Assembly: GCF_013373865.1 (NCBI RefSeq)
Contig: NC_050467.1
Span: forward strand, 35,201,132-35,265,131
DNA length: 64,000 nucleotides
Reading direction: 5' to 3'
Origin: Monomorium pharaonis
Taxonomy: Eukaryota; Arthropoda; Insecta; Hymenoptera; Formicidae
Below, piece after piece: positions 26,167 through 37,022 of the stretch (position 1 is the stretch's first letter; each line of letters begins with the position of its first letter). The translations under genes and the position numbers were made by a program. The notes beneath the pieces are model-generated. The model made no database searches. It saw only the letters and a list, made by a program, of their open reading frames with translations, and was not told the DNA's origin.

Positions 26167-29100
26167 TCATCTGCGCTTTTTCCTTTTAGATCTGGTGCTT
26201 GCTTTCTTGACGGCGATGCTCGAGTGCTCGGTGCTAGGTGCCTTGTGCTCCATCTCACTCCGTTTTTCGACGGGTCCATTGGAGGATTCCGAGGATACTT
26301 TCAAAAAGGTTGAATTGTAACGCTCGGTTGATGTTCCGTCGGCCGTGCTGTCGTTGCTGTTCTCTTGCGCTTGTGGTCGCGACATTGGCTGAAGCTGCAA
26401 AGAAGATTCTCTTTGCGATTCTCTCCTCTCAGCTGCCACGTTACCTCGACGTGTTTCGTCGACGGTGGATCGTACTTCCGATGCGAGGAGAGGATTGTCC
26501 CTCGTCGTTTTGCTATCCCCCTTGTTGCCTCGAGAGATTTTAGCCCGCACCGTAGTGGTCGTGACGCACGTGATATCCTTGTCCGCGTGAGGCTCTTCGT
26601 CTACTATCGGTGCTTGAAGGTCTACAAGAATATTCTCCTCCACCGTTGTCGTCGCCGTCTTCGTTACGACGTTATTCTTCTCACCGAGGAGAAGCTGCTT
26701 CTCCTCCTCCTCCTCCTCTTCCTCCTCTTCCTCCTCCTCTCTTTTTTCCCTGGTTCTGCAAACTTGTCGTCGCGCTGCGCGTCTTGCAGATTCAAGGAAC
26801 GTCATAGAATTATCCTTGTCACGGTATTTCGTTTCTTCCAGCTTTCTCGCATGTTCGCCGATCTCCGATCTTTCTTCCACTTCTATCAACGGTTCAAGAT
26901 CAGTTTCTTTGCGAACGTCCTGCGAATCAGAGGAAGGAGAGATACTCTTCTTGACAACCGAACTCCAGGATATCTCCACCAAGGACAAGGCTTTTTGTTC
27001 TTCCTGATCCTTAGAACAAAAGTCCACGATCGACTCTTCTTCCCGCACGGCCTCCTGCAATTCTGCTATTTTCACCTTGGAAGAGCGAAATAAAGGCAAA
27101 GAGACGGGAAGAGGAAGAGGCTCTGTCAAGCTGATCTCCTGCGACTGGCCGTCCGACTGCGATCGCTTGCTCTTGCGAGACTTCCGAGCACGTGTCCCAG
27201 TTGCAACGACAGGCAGAATCTTGCATTCCGGCGTCGCATTGACGTTCATATCAGCCTTCTGCATTGCGTCGAGATCGATAATTTCAACAATATCACTATC
27301 AGTTGTCTGAGAGATCCGTTTAGCAACAGGTAGCAGCGAAAACGACGAGAAACTCGTCTTCTGGCCACGATTTTTGGACCTTTTCATGGGGCTTGGATGC
27401 GCTTCTTCCGTCGCCTTGTCTCTGAAACAATCGATGGAACTGTTGGATCTGTCGGACTCCTTCGACTTTGGCTGGATCTTCTCTGGGTTGTATATTACGG
27501 TGACCTCCGCGGTCTCCGCCTCACGTTTTTCGATCATCATGATATCTGTCCATTTTCTGTTGGATCTAATCTTTGTTCCCTGCTGCTCCGCCAACGTCGT
27601 TTCCTGCAGAGTTGTCTGCAGCAGAGATTCTCCCTGCGACAGTCTCGTCATCGCATCGAGCTCTAACTCGCGGACTTCCGATAACTGAATATGTTCTAGA
27701 TCATCGTCAGAAGATAAAGCATGTTTGCTATGCCTTCTACGCGAGCAACTGTCACCGCTGTTCACCTTCGTCAACAATTTAATCGCGCCAGCGTCGCCTT
27801 GTTCCGAGGACTCGAAACCGAGTTCGACACTGTGTATGTACTCGAGATCGTCATCCGAAATCGTGCTCTTGCTGCTCTTCCGTCGCACTATGGGAGAGGA
27901 GAATTGCGCGACACCCGTAGTCGCACCTGTGTCGCCGCCGACGTCAATCTTCATCCGCATCTGCATCACTTCAGACGCATGAATGTGCTCAATGTCGTCA
28001 TCGGACTGAGTGGATATGGAAGCGGTTTCTCTACCAAGATTACACGTCTCTACCATGTGATACTCAATGGAGCTGAAATCGTCCAGAGGTGGAGGATCCA
28101 GCGGCGGCAATTCATTGTCGTCTTCATTCTTATCATCACGGTCAGTCGGAAGTAATTTCGCTTTCTCCACATCTGACAAGAATTCAATCGGATCTTTTTT
28201 CATCGCGATAATAACGTCGGCGATCGATTTCGCTGTAATCTCTTTGTTTTCGAGAGTAACCCGATTTTTGTCAGTAGGTTCCCGCGGAGAGACAAGAGTT
28301 CTCCATTCGTTGTTCTTACGTGTCACCTCGCATTTATCTCTCACATTTTCAAATCTCTTGGTATCAATGTCATTGTCCTCTTTTCTAGCGTTCGCTATAT
28401 CTACACACCGCACATCTTCGATGACGATGTTGTCCTCGTCCTCCTTGACGACATAATTCTCCGAGGTCCATGTCACTCGCTGTTCAATCGAATGCGATCT
28501 CTGCGCGCAATTCGACATTTTCTCGGTATCGATGGCTTTTCTCGCTATAAGTTTTTTTATTTTCTCGTCTTTGCTTGATTGTGGCATCTCGATAATACTC
28601 CTGTCATCTCGCATCGTTTTGTTCTCCATTAACGTGACGCTGTTATCGTCATAGCTGACAACATACTTGGCCCTGGCAAGGTGCCTTTCATGAGCCTCGC
28701 TGCGATAATCCTCGACAGATCGTCTGTCGACGGCGGATCTTCCTTTGCTGCACCACAACGCTTCCTTCGCTTGCGTCATTGGGCTGCTCGGGATCTCGCC
28801 TGGCTCAGCGCACAGACTGAGACTTGTTGGTACGTCGTGGAACGCCTCCTCCTTTTCATAGTCAATTGATGTGATCGCCGTTGCCATGGTCGTGGCCGCC
28901 ATCTCCGCGCACAAGGCGCGACGCTCCTGTAGCTCGCGTATGTTTTCATCGGGCACGCTGTCAATTGCAGGCTCGCTCGCTGCGCGCATCTCCGCGCAGA
29001 TCTCGGTGAGCTCGCGACTCAACGCCTGGCTCTCCGGTTCGTCCGGAAAGTCGACGGCCGCGCCAAGTGAAGCCGGGCCCTCTTCCGCGCACACACTTCT

Positions 29101-29258
29101 AGGCGCGTGGACTTCTTCCGCGACGGAGTCGTACTCCAATACGGAGCTAAAAGCCCCGTCTTCATCCTCGTCGGCCGACACGGTAATCACGGTGCCGGTG
29201 TGAGGGTTGACGACTTTAGTTACCGGTTGACCCACCCTCTCAAATACCGTACGCCTCC
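26167..29258 (-). CDS. 3.1 kb terminal exon, probably alternative 3' exon of Bcas3; unknown charged protein tail
   Basis: This open frame has no ATG near its start. It begins right after the splice acceptor CTTTTTCTGTTACTAG at 29259 with two bases (GG) then AGG CGT ACG, so it is entered in phase 1, exactly the phase of the BCAS3 exon 9 donor. About 1029 codons follow to a stop; residue numbers here count Val at 29235 as 1. The first 150 residues hold four CAE motifs (49, 80, 109, 142). SDDD(I/L)E(H/Y)I repeats lie near 411, 460 and 509. A helical stretch is at 336-362, WTDI at 562, an acidic SIM-like DIVEIIDLD at 648, a basic RARKSRKSKR at 682, a 13-Glu run at 833 and a C-terminal RSKRKKRR. 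No known domain is recognised. Low-complexity, Ser/Glu/Arg-rich and probably disordered. GC content is far above the flanks. It could instead end a separate gene whose other exons I could not see. Confidence 0.72.
26699..26743 (-). repeat. In-frame GAG/GAA repeat coding a poly-Glu run
   Basis: CTC/TTC triplets on the plus strand encode 13 consecutive Glu (residues 833-845) in the long exon. A triplet tract inside an open frame is compatible with coding selection against frameshift, and its length probably varies between alleles. Confidence 0.8.
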
Positions 29259-29331
29259 CTAGTAACAGAAAAAGCCATTGGCAGGTATCAATATCACGAG
29301 TCGCTGCTGATCACGAGTCGCGTGTTCCTCT

Positions 29332-29392
<61 letters not shown>

Positions 29393-29404
29393 ACTCTTTC
29401 TCTC
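29332..29404 (+). repeat. (CT)n microsatellite next to the long exon's acceptor
   Basis: A TC tract of about 65 bp lies 75-145 nt upstream (in transcript sense) of the acceptor at 29259. On the minus strand it reads (GA)n, a purine tract. Confidence 0.95.
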
Positions 29405-29504
29405 TTAAGTTTTTCTTTTTTCTATCTTTTTTTTTATCGCTCGCATGCTCGCTCAGGATTGTATTTTAATATGAATACGATCTCGCGGCGTTGAAGTCAC
29501 AATA

Positions 29505-29750
29505 GAATCGTTAAGAGAAAAAAAGATTATTAATTTAATTATATTTGTCAACACTATTAAATTTTTATTATTCAAGTATTTATGGTATTTAAATTTAATA
29601 TATAAATATTTGAAATAAAATAATAACGTTTTTCTTTTCAACTAAACTTGATCGAATTTTTTTCAGTTTAAGTATTTATATATTTAAGTTAAACATATCA
29701 AATCAATATATTAAAAATTAATCAAGTTAAGTACTTTTTTCTTCAGTGCA
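29505..29750. mobile_element. CACTGA-family MITE copy
   Basis: Has TTTAAATTTAATATATAAAT, AACTTGATCGAATTTTTTTC and ends TAATCAAGTTAAGTACTTTT then CTTCAGTGCA. It abuts the TTAA element that starts at 29760. Confidence 0.5.
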
Positions 29751-29759
29751 TTTATATAT

Positions 29760-30450
29760 TTAAGGGGATCCTAAAGTCGCCTGTTTTACCGACATTTTGT
29801 TCAACCATTTAGTTTCAAATTAAATTTATAGAATTAAAAATCCTTTTACATGTTTAAAGTACGTACACAAATAAACCCGAGATCAAGACAAAAAATGCAA
29901 AAAAAATTTTAAAGTTTATTTGTTCATAAAAATATTAGCTTTAAAATACAAGTTATATAGCTTATACGTACAAATGAATGGTATCCCGCAGTTCGGAATA
30001 AATTGAGGAATAAGAGTATATTCGTCAAATTACGATTACAACCGTAAAAAAAGTTATTTGTATGATCAAATTTTATTCATTTAAATGCTTTTACTGAGAA
30101 ATCTGTAGTGAAAGCGCTTAATGAATAAAATTTGATCATACAAAGATCTTTTTTTTTACGGCTTTAATTGTAATTTGATAAATATAGTCCTATTCCTTAA
30201 TCTATTCCGAACTGCGGGATACCATTCATGTGTACAAATAAGCTACATAACTTGTATTTTAAAGCGAATATTTTTATAAACAAACTTTAACAATTTTTTT
30301 GGAGTTTTGGTCTTGATCTAATCGTCTTCGGGTTTATTTGTATACATACTTTGACCGTGTAAAAAGAATTTTTAATTCTGTAAACTCAATTCGAAACTAA
30401 ATGGTTGAACAAAATGTTAGTAAAACAGACAACTTTAGGATCCTCTTTAA
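29760..30450. mobile_element. TTAA-flanked GG-type palindromic element (691 bp)
   Basis: Left end TTAA-GGGGATCCTAAAGTCG; right end CAACTTTAGGATCCTC-TTTAA. Arms are inverted over several hundred bases (TTCAACCATTTAGTTTC, GGTATCCCGCAGTTCGGAAT and others recur inverted). Its style matches the elements at 40622, 41545 and 61145. No transposase. Confidence 0.75.
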
Positions 30451-31802
30451 GAGAAAATCCATTAAATATTTAATAAATAAAATAAAATAAATATTTTAAC
30501 TAAAAAGTTAATCAAGTTAACAACTTTTTTTCTTAGCACAGGTCCGTGCTTGACAAACAAAAAATCTTGAGCGTCTCGCAAATGAAAAAATAGGATTGTC
30601 TAATTCTTTTGCCCCTCATTATTTTTCGCATGGTGTACTCCACGCGCGTGTCAATTACGCAGAAATCAATCAAATCAATCAAGACAAACTTAAGAGAAAC
30701 ACACTTTGTTTGCGTTGTATCGTAATCGCAAAACAATCTCATTCTAAGATAATATACACAAAGCTAGAAAGCTCGAGCAAAAATGCGATGAATCTACATA
30801 GTTAGTACAAAGACGATAATACCGTTTATCGGACGTTTTTCCTTCCCGCCAAAAAATAAACATCAAAAATATCTTGCTGTTAGTGCACAGATATAGTACA
30901 GAGTTACGGGGATTACAAAATGGAGATACCTGCCTCTGGCCAGTTCTGTGTCCGCGCAAACTTATGTTATTGCAATCTTACAACACTAATGACTTCATCC
31001 TTCGTTATGTTCAAAAAACATCACAGAAAAAAAAAATTTATTTAACTTGAGTATGTTTTTCTTCCATTTAGAATACAACCTCAAGTTCCACAATATACCA
31101 TGGCATCGACGTAAAATGCTGACAAGTAATAATTACTTTTCTTTCTTTTTCTTACAAAAATTTTTATTTTATTTAATTCTCGATATTAATAAAAAGTGAC
31201 AAAGTCAAAATACGCGTCAAATATCATGCCAAATTTCACCCGAATTTTACATCCTGCAAGCTTTGCGAGCTTAAATCCATATTGAAGAATATGTACAGAT
31301 ATAAATTTGTGTACAGAATATAATATAAATATAAATATGTATATGTGTACACACACACACACACACACACTCACATATATATAGTTAAAAATAAAGCCAA
31401 CGGCAAACGATGCTTATTTTCATACAAGATTGCTTGCTGAATGGAAATACTCTGTTCTGGTGCATTTTCATCCATTTTCAGAAATGACTCAATCAGAACA
31501 GAATATTTCTATCCCAGCAAGCAATTCAGCACAAAAACAAGTATCTTGTGCCGCTGGGTTTATACCCCCAAAGAAGAAAAGTACAATTTTTTGTCGATTG
31601 GAAGAAACTTTGAGATTACGTTTTTTTTTTACAGTTTTGAGGGTGCTGAATTTAAATATCATCTAAAGATCTAAATTATTAAAAACTTGGGGAAATATAT
31701 CGTACTTGAGATAGTGCCAGCGATCTGAATTAACTATAGCCAAATTCAAGTAAGAAATAACACGTATTATACATATATTAAATGAATATGCAGATATCAA
31801 TA

Positions 31803-32284
31803 TACAGGGTGTCCTGCATAAGGTATGAAAGGCTTCATAAAAAGATAGACTGGATCAAGGTAAACATAAAAGTCTACCATAGTTTTTGGATATCTCCAAT
31901 GATAGCCGAGATATTAATTTTTCAAATTGTACGAATGAAAGCGCGCCGAGGAAAGTGCCAAGCCACTCGAGCAATAACATGGCGCATTGTGTCAAGCATT
32001 GGCTGCCGGCGGCGGGGAAAGGAGGAGAAGCGTACCGTTGCTCGTGCTTCGCCGCGCTTCTCCCCCCCCCCCCCCAGTACTACAGCCAATGCTTGACACA
32101 GTGGACTGTCTTATAGCTCGAGCGGCTCGGCGCTTCCCTCAACGCGCTCTCATTCGTATAATTAAAAAAATTAATATCTCAACTATCATTGGAGATATCC
32201 AAAAACTATGATAGACTTTTATGTTCACCTCGATCTCTTTATCTTTTCATGAAGACTTTCATACCTTATGCAAGATACCCTGTA
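31803..32284. mobile_element. TA-flanked palindromic MITE with CAGGGTG ends (482 bp)
   Basis: Left end TA-CAGGGTGTCCTGCATAAG; right end inverted, CTTATGCAAGATACCCTG-TA. Long arms include TATCTCCAATGATAG in both orientations. The GC-rich core has GTGTCAAGCATTGGCTG inverted on itself around a poly-C run. Non-autonomous. Confidence 0.85.
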
Positions 32285-33174
32285 TAAGTAAATCTATTCA
32301 TATACGTATACATAAATCTGCCCAATTACCTGTTCAACTAAATATCGTAAACTCCGCGAGTGATCGAGAAAAGATTATGAACATGTATGTACAAGAGTAT
32401 TCAAATTACCTATATCCTTTTGCAATAAAAACATAAGTATAAAAAAATAATCGTTGTGCTTATGTTACACGTCATTTTTGAGGGTTCGATTATATGAAAA
32501 AGGAAGGAGGAATGCAAATTGTAAACCAAGACGATAGATTCCCAAACATTGTACGCTATTACAAAAAATATTGTAAATCTGTTTTTTAAATCTTTTTATG
32601 CTGTCTTATATAGATCTCCCACTCCCTTTCCTTCATTCTCTGAGTTATATGGGTTTTGGAGTCTGCTGTCTTGATTTACATTTTGTAAACATAATAGTTG
32701 ATTTCTGTTGAATGTCGAACCTCATGGAATAAATCTAGTGTAAGAATCAAATTCAGCAACTCCAAAAAAATAAGAATACTCTTTCTCCCTAATAGTTTCT
32801 ACTTTGTTTTAATAAAGAGTATTTTTATTTTTTGGGCAATTCTAAAGATTATAGTTTAGTACGAAAGTCTCACTTTAGCGGTTATTTTTTGAGGTTAGTA
32901 AAGAACTCTGACCTGATGGGCCAAAACGGACTTTAGATTCGGATTCAGCGAACCCAAAAATATAAGAATATCATGGTCTAGTCCGCCGGACACATTTTTT
33001 TTGTGTGCCTGTGTGCCTTTTCTAGGTCTATTCGCGGAGCTTGCGATATTAAGTTGAACAGGTAATTGGACATACTCATGTAAATAAAATCACCTATATA
33101 TTAATATCTGCATATTCACTTAATGTATAATATGCGCTATTTCGTATTTGTATTTTGCTATAGTTAATTATACA

Positions 33175-33352
33175 GGGGTTCGATTCTTGAATTCATTTGC
33201 AAGAGAAACGTATTCGCAAATTTTGTTCTTACAGAAAAGTTGAAAATTTATTGGCTATCGTATAGCTTTTAACCAATAAACCTGCAACTTTTCTGTTAGA
33301 GCGGATATTTGCGCATACGTTTTCTTGCGAATGAATTCAAGAATCGAGCCCC
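33175..33352. mobile_element. Palindromic MITE with GGGGTTCGATTCTTG ends (178 bp)
   Basis: GGGGTTCGATTCTTGAATTC on the left faces GAATTCAAGAATCGAGCCCC on the right. The centre holds AAAAGTTGAAAATTTATTGG facing CCAATAAACCTGCAACTTTT. It interrupts the right arm of the 31562-33525 element. Confidence 0.8.
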
Positions 33353-34802
33353 AGATCGCTAACATTATCTCAAGTACAATGTATTTCCCCCAGTTTTTAA
33401 TAGCTTAGATGTCTTAGATTACATATTTAAACTCGGTACCCTCAAAACTGTAAAAAAAACGAAATCCCAAGGTTTTCTCCGGTCGGCAAAAAAATTCACT
33501 TTTTCGACACCCTTCTTTAGATGTCAAAATTTCAAGAAAAAATCAATAAATTAAAAAATCATTTAGTAATTTGCTCATTTTTAATTCGTTAAGAAAATAG
33601 CAAAATTTTATTTTTTGACTGTAATTTATTGTAAACATTATGTGCAAAGAGAGAATAATAAACTACGTTATAATTAAAGTGTTGGTCTGACCGCCCGTTT
33701 ATTAGTCCATCTGCAAGGTTTTTTAAAACTTTATTTTCGCCAATAGATATCTAAAAACCTTAATTTCACTTGTAAGACTAAAATATAAGTGAAATTGGTT
33801 GATTGAATAAAAGTTAAGGTCAAAATCAATGGAAATTTTTAACAAAATTTTTTGTAATTATAAATATTTTTTACTTATACATACTTGGACTTATTTATTT
33901 ATTACTTATTTATTTACTAATCTCATATATAAGTTTTTTTATTAACAATTTTTCTTCTCATAAATGTAGCTTTATTCACACACATTATTTTTAGTGGAAA
34001 TAAATGTGTAAACTAAAAAAATCAATTTCTAAAGAACAAGGTAAAAACACCGTCAATTTTAGCCCAAGCAGAAAACTTGAATTTCCAGTTTTTTACAGGT
34101 TTTGAACTGCTTAATATTCTGCTATTCATTTTTGGCTAAAGTGAAGAGAACGTTATGTCATTTCAGACAAATGGATATTTTTTTGTCATAAGAACAATTA
34201 CCACAGGACTTCTTATAAAAACAATAATTTATTGAGGGGAGGTGAATAGTAGAGAAAGAAATAGTAGAAAAAGAAAAGTGAAATTTGCAAAAGAAATTCG
34301 TAGAGCGCAAGAATATATACAATGTGAATATATAATGTGGATCGTATACATCGTGTGTTGGATGAGCGAGTGTGAAGCTCGCGTCTAGGACATTTTAATG
34401 ACAGTTATTTGACAACCTAATGACAGTTCGTTTAAGGATGTTATGCCTAGATCTATTTCGCTAGGTCATAATGATTCTGCAAGTAACACATTTCCCGATA
34501 ATTTTCGTGCAAAAAAAAATAACCCATCCCCAACCGCAGCTTCCTTCCAAGTAAAAAAAAAAAAAGGTTTTTTGCCGGTTACTGTTTTCTTAGCAAAAGC
34601 TTAACAAAACATCACACTGGCGAAACATCCGTCTGGCGAAAGTTTGACGATGAAGTATAGAAGAAGGGTGATATTCATTGTGTCTATCCGCGCGCATGGT
34701 TGTGTATTATAAAATAGTACCCTTAGAAGGTTATTTGCGGCGTACAGTTATCGCCGACCGGCCGACGTCGCATCGTGACGTGCAGGGTTAGTGCACGCGT
34801 GC

Positions 34803-34858
<56 letters not shown>

Positions 34859-34860
34859 AG
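34803..34860 (+). repeat. (GA)n then (G)n microsatellite
   Basis: A GA tract of about 46 bp runs into a poly-G run. The 34860-35340 region that follows is strongly purine-biased (AAAGAGAAAGGG-type), with open frames of Lys/Glu/Arg that are compositional artefacts. Confidence 0.9.
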
Positions 34861-35699
34861 AGGAAGAAAGAATTTAGAAAGTAAAACAGCGACTTTTGTA
34901 AAAAGAACAAAAAGAGAGTTTAAAAAAGAGAAAGGGAAAGAGTGTAAAAAGAAAACATAAAGAGAAACATCAGATAATAATAAAATAGAAAATAACATTA
35001 AAATATAATATAATTAATAATTTAGATAAAAGTTTAATTAAAAATAATATATTTTAACCATTCGCATATTTTATGTATCTGACAGAGCATGAACTTTTTT
35101 AGAAAGAGAGAAGAAAAGAAAAGAGATTAGTGAAAGGGAAAGAAAGAGAGGAAAGAAAGGGAAGAAATAACAAGGTAAAATTGTTAATTGTTTGTTATAG
35201 AAGAAAAGAAAGTGAAATAAGGAACAAAATTAATTTGACATTTCGCGTACTTTTCGTATTTGACAGAGTTTATAAAAAGGAAGCAGGAAAAGAAAAGGGA
35301 AAAGAAAAAGAAAAAGATAAATAGATAGAGAGAAGTATGGAACAACATTAAAATATAATATAATTTATAATTTAATTAAAAATTTTACTTGAAATAATAC
35401 ACAAAAAAAAGATCAAATAATATCTTTAAAATTTTTTAATTTTTTAGAAAGAAAGAAAACAGAAAGGTTCTCTCGCTTGACTCACTTGTATTAAAGGATA
35501 TATGTCATTTCTTAATTTTAGAGTACTGTTTATATGCCATATTGTTTCGATAAGTGCAATATATATTGTTTTAGTCTCCACTTTCTTTATGTTTCAATGT
35601 TTCAATCTTTATCTCTCTTAAAGGCATTCATTTATAACCTTTTAACACTCTCATTATATAAATTTACTTTCCCTTTACTCTTGATTTACGCTCCATAAT

Positions 35700-36200
35700 T
35701 AGTAAAACTTCCCAACCAAAAGTCAAATATTTTTTAAAATTATATTTTAAACTTTTTAAATGTGAAATAATGATTACATAAACATAAAATGTTACGTAAA
35801 TATTATATAAATAATATTTGTCTTAAATCATTATTTTAAATGATTAATTATTGTAACATAAATATTAATCAATATTAAATAAATATTTTTTAAATATTTT
35901 TTAAATATCGTTTTAAACCAATTTTTACATATAAAATATTGCATAAATATTAAATAAATATTACGTAAATAATTTTCTTAAATCACTATTTTTAATAAAA
36001 AAATAAAATTAATATTTTATAAATATTAAATAAACCTTAAATAAATGTTTTTTAAGTATCTTTTCTAATCCATTATTTGAAATAAATAGTTAATATAAAA
36101 CAAATGGATGATTTTTAATAAATATTAAATAAATACTATTTGTACAATAAACACTAATAATGTAAAAATAATTAAAAATATTTAAAAACCGTTTAAAAAA
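35700..36200. repeat. Degenerate AAATATTAAATAAATATT tandem-like region
   Basis: Words such as TAAATATTAAATAAATATT recur with loose spacing over about 500 bp. Only A/T-rich simple sequence is visible. Confidence 0.55.
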
Positions 36201-36454
36201 TATTGCGTGCTTATTGGGATTCCTAAAAGAAGCAACATGGGCAGCTCTTAAATATTTTAGGTTTGCTTATTTCCACTAAAAATTAATGTGTAATTGATTT
36301 CGTTTTTTTTTTTAAATCCACTAAACAGCTTATTTTTTCCTTGTAATATATGGCCCCTTACCTATAAAATCTTTAAAAAATTTCCTAAAACCTAAAAATA
36401 AAAGTTTTGTTTTTGTAAAATTGTGCATTTTTTCGCGTACCTTTAATGAAACCT

Positions 36455-36640
36455 ATTTTTCGTTAACAAATTAAATATTTGTATTACAAGTGCAGAAATA
36501 ACTATCATTTTTCATGAGCGCGGAGAGTGGACGCACGAGCCAAAGGCAAGTGCGTTCACCTACATGAGTGGAAATAGATGATCCACACAAGTTACACATT
36601 CTATTTTTTGTTATGAGTGCATAGAAAATGGTGTAAGCGA
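36455..36640. repeat. Dispersed repeat, copy A
   Basis: ATTACAAGTGCAGAAATAAC, CACGAGCCAAAGGCAAGTGC, ATGAGTGGAAATAGATGATC and ATTTTTTGTTATGAGTGCAT recur in the same order and orientation at 39075-39205. A more distant relative lies at about 56850-56945 (CACACGAGCCGAAGACGAGT). Confidence 0.55.
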
Positions 36641-37022
36641 AAAGGGGTTCAGAGCAGAAGGCAGAGAGTTTAAAACGGACAGTCTGCGGGGAACAGAATC
36701 CCACGCAAATGAAAAAGAAACTTTATTTCTGTATAATTTTAAATAAATTGTTTTAGTAATAAATACAAATTTTATTTATGAATTCTACACACGCCAGAAA
36801 TTTAAAAAATTATAGTTACCTGTAATGGAGCATGTAAATGTGTAAATATTTATTTCTATATTTGATAATATTTACCTTTGTAGCTAAATATGTATGATCA
36901 AGAGTTTCGTTAAGAAATTTTTTAATTTCTTCTATCGTCAAAACGTTCAACTTTTTGTTTTAAAATCCTTGTACTTGTTTTTTTTTAAATGTAATAAGTT
37001 TGCTATATTCATTAATGTTAAT

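Larger units (their letters stand above)
31562..33525. mobile_element. Old 2 kb inverted-repeat element with a younger MITE in each arm
   Basis: TTTACAGTTTTGAGGGTGCT, CTTGGGGAAATATATCGTAC, ATCTGAATTAACTATAG and CCAATTACCTGTTCAACTAA on the left all recur inverted on the right in reverse order. The left arm is interrupted by the MITE 31803-32284 and the right arm by the MITE 33175-33352. The opposite arm shows the uninterrupted sequence in each case. Confidence 0.75.

Noticed and set aside
26238..29203. Several plus-strand open frames (up to 242 codons) across 26.2-29.2 kb
   Set aside because: They are antisense shadows of the long minus-strand exon, whose GC-rich codons keep other frames open; Leu/Phe/Arg-rich content mirrors the Glu/Lys-rich sense frame.
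26167..29235. Independent single-exon gene starting at 29235
   Set aside because: The first codon there is GTG, not ATG, and the frame continues open upstream to a good splice acceptor at 29259, so it is an internal start of reading, not a translation start.
34723..35324. Lys/Glu/Arg-rich and Ser/Leu-rich frames
   Set aside because: Produced by the (GA)n tract and the strongly purine-biased sequence next to it.
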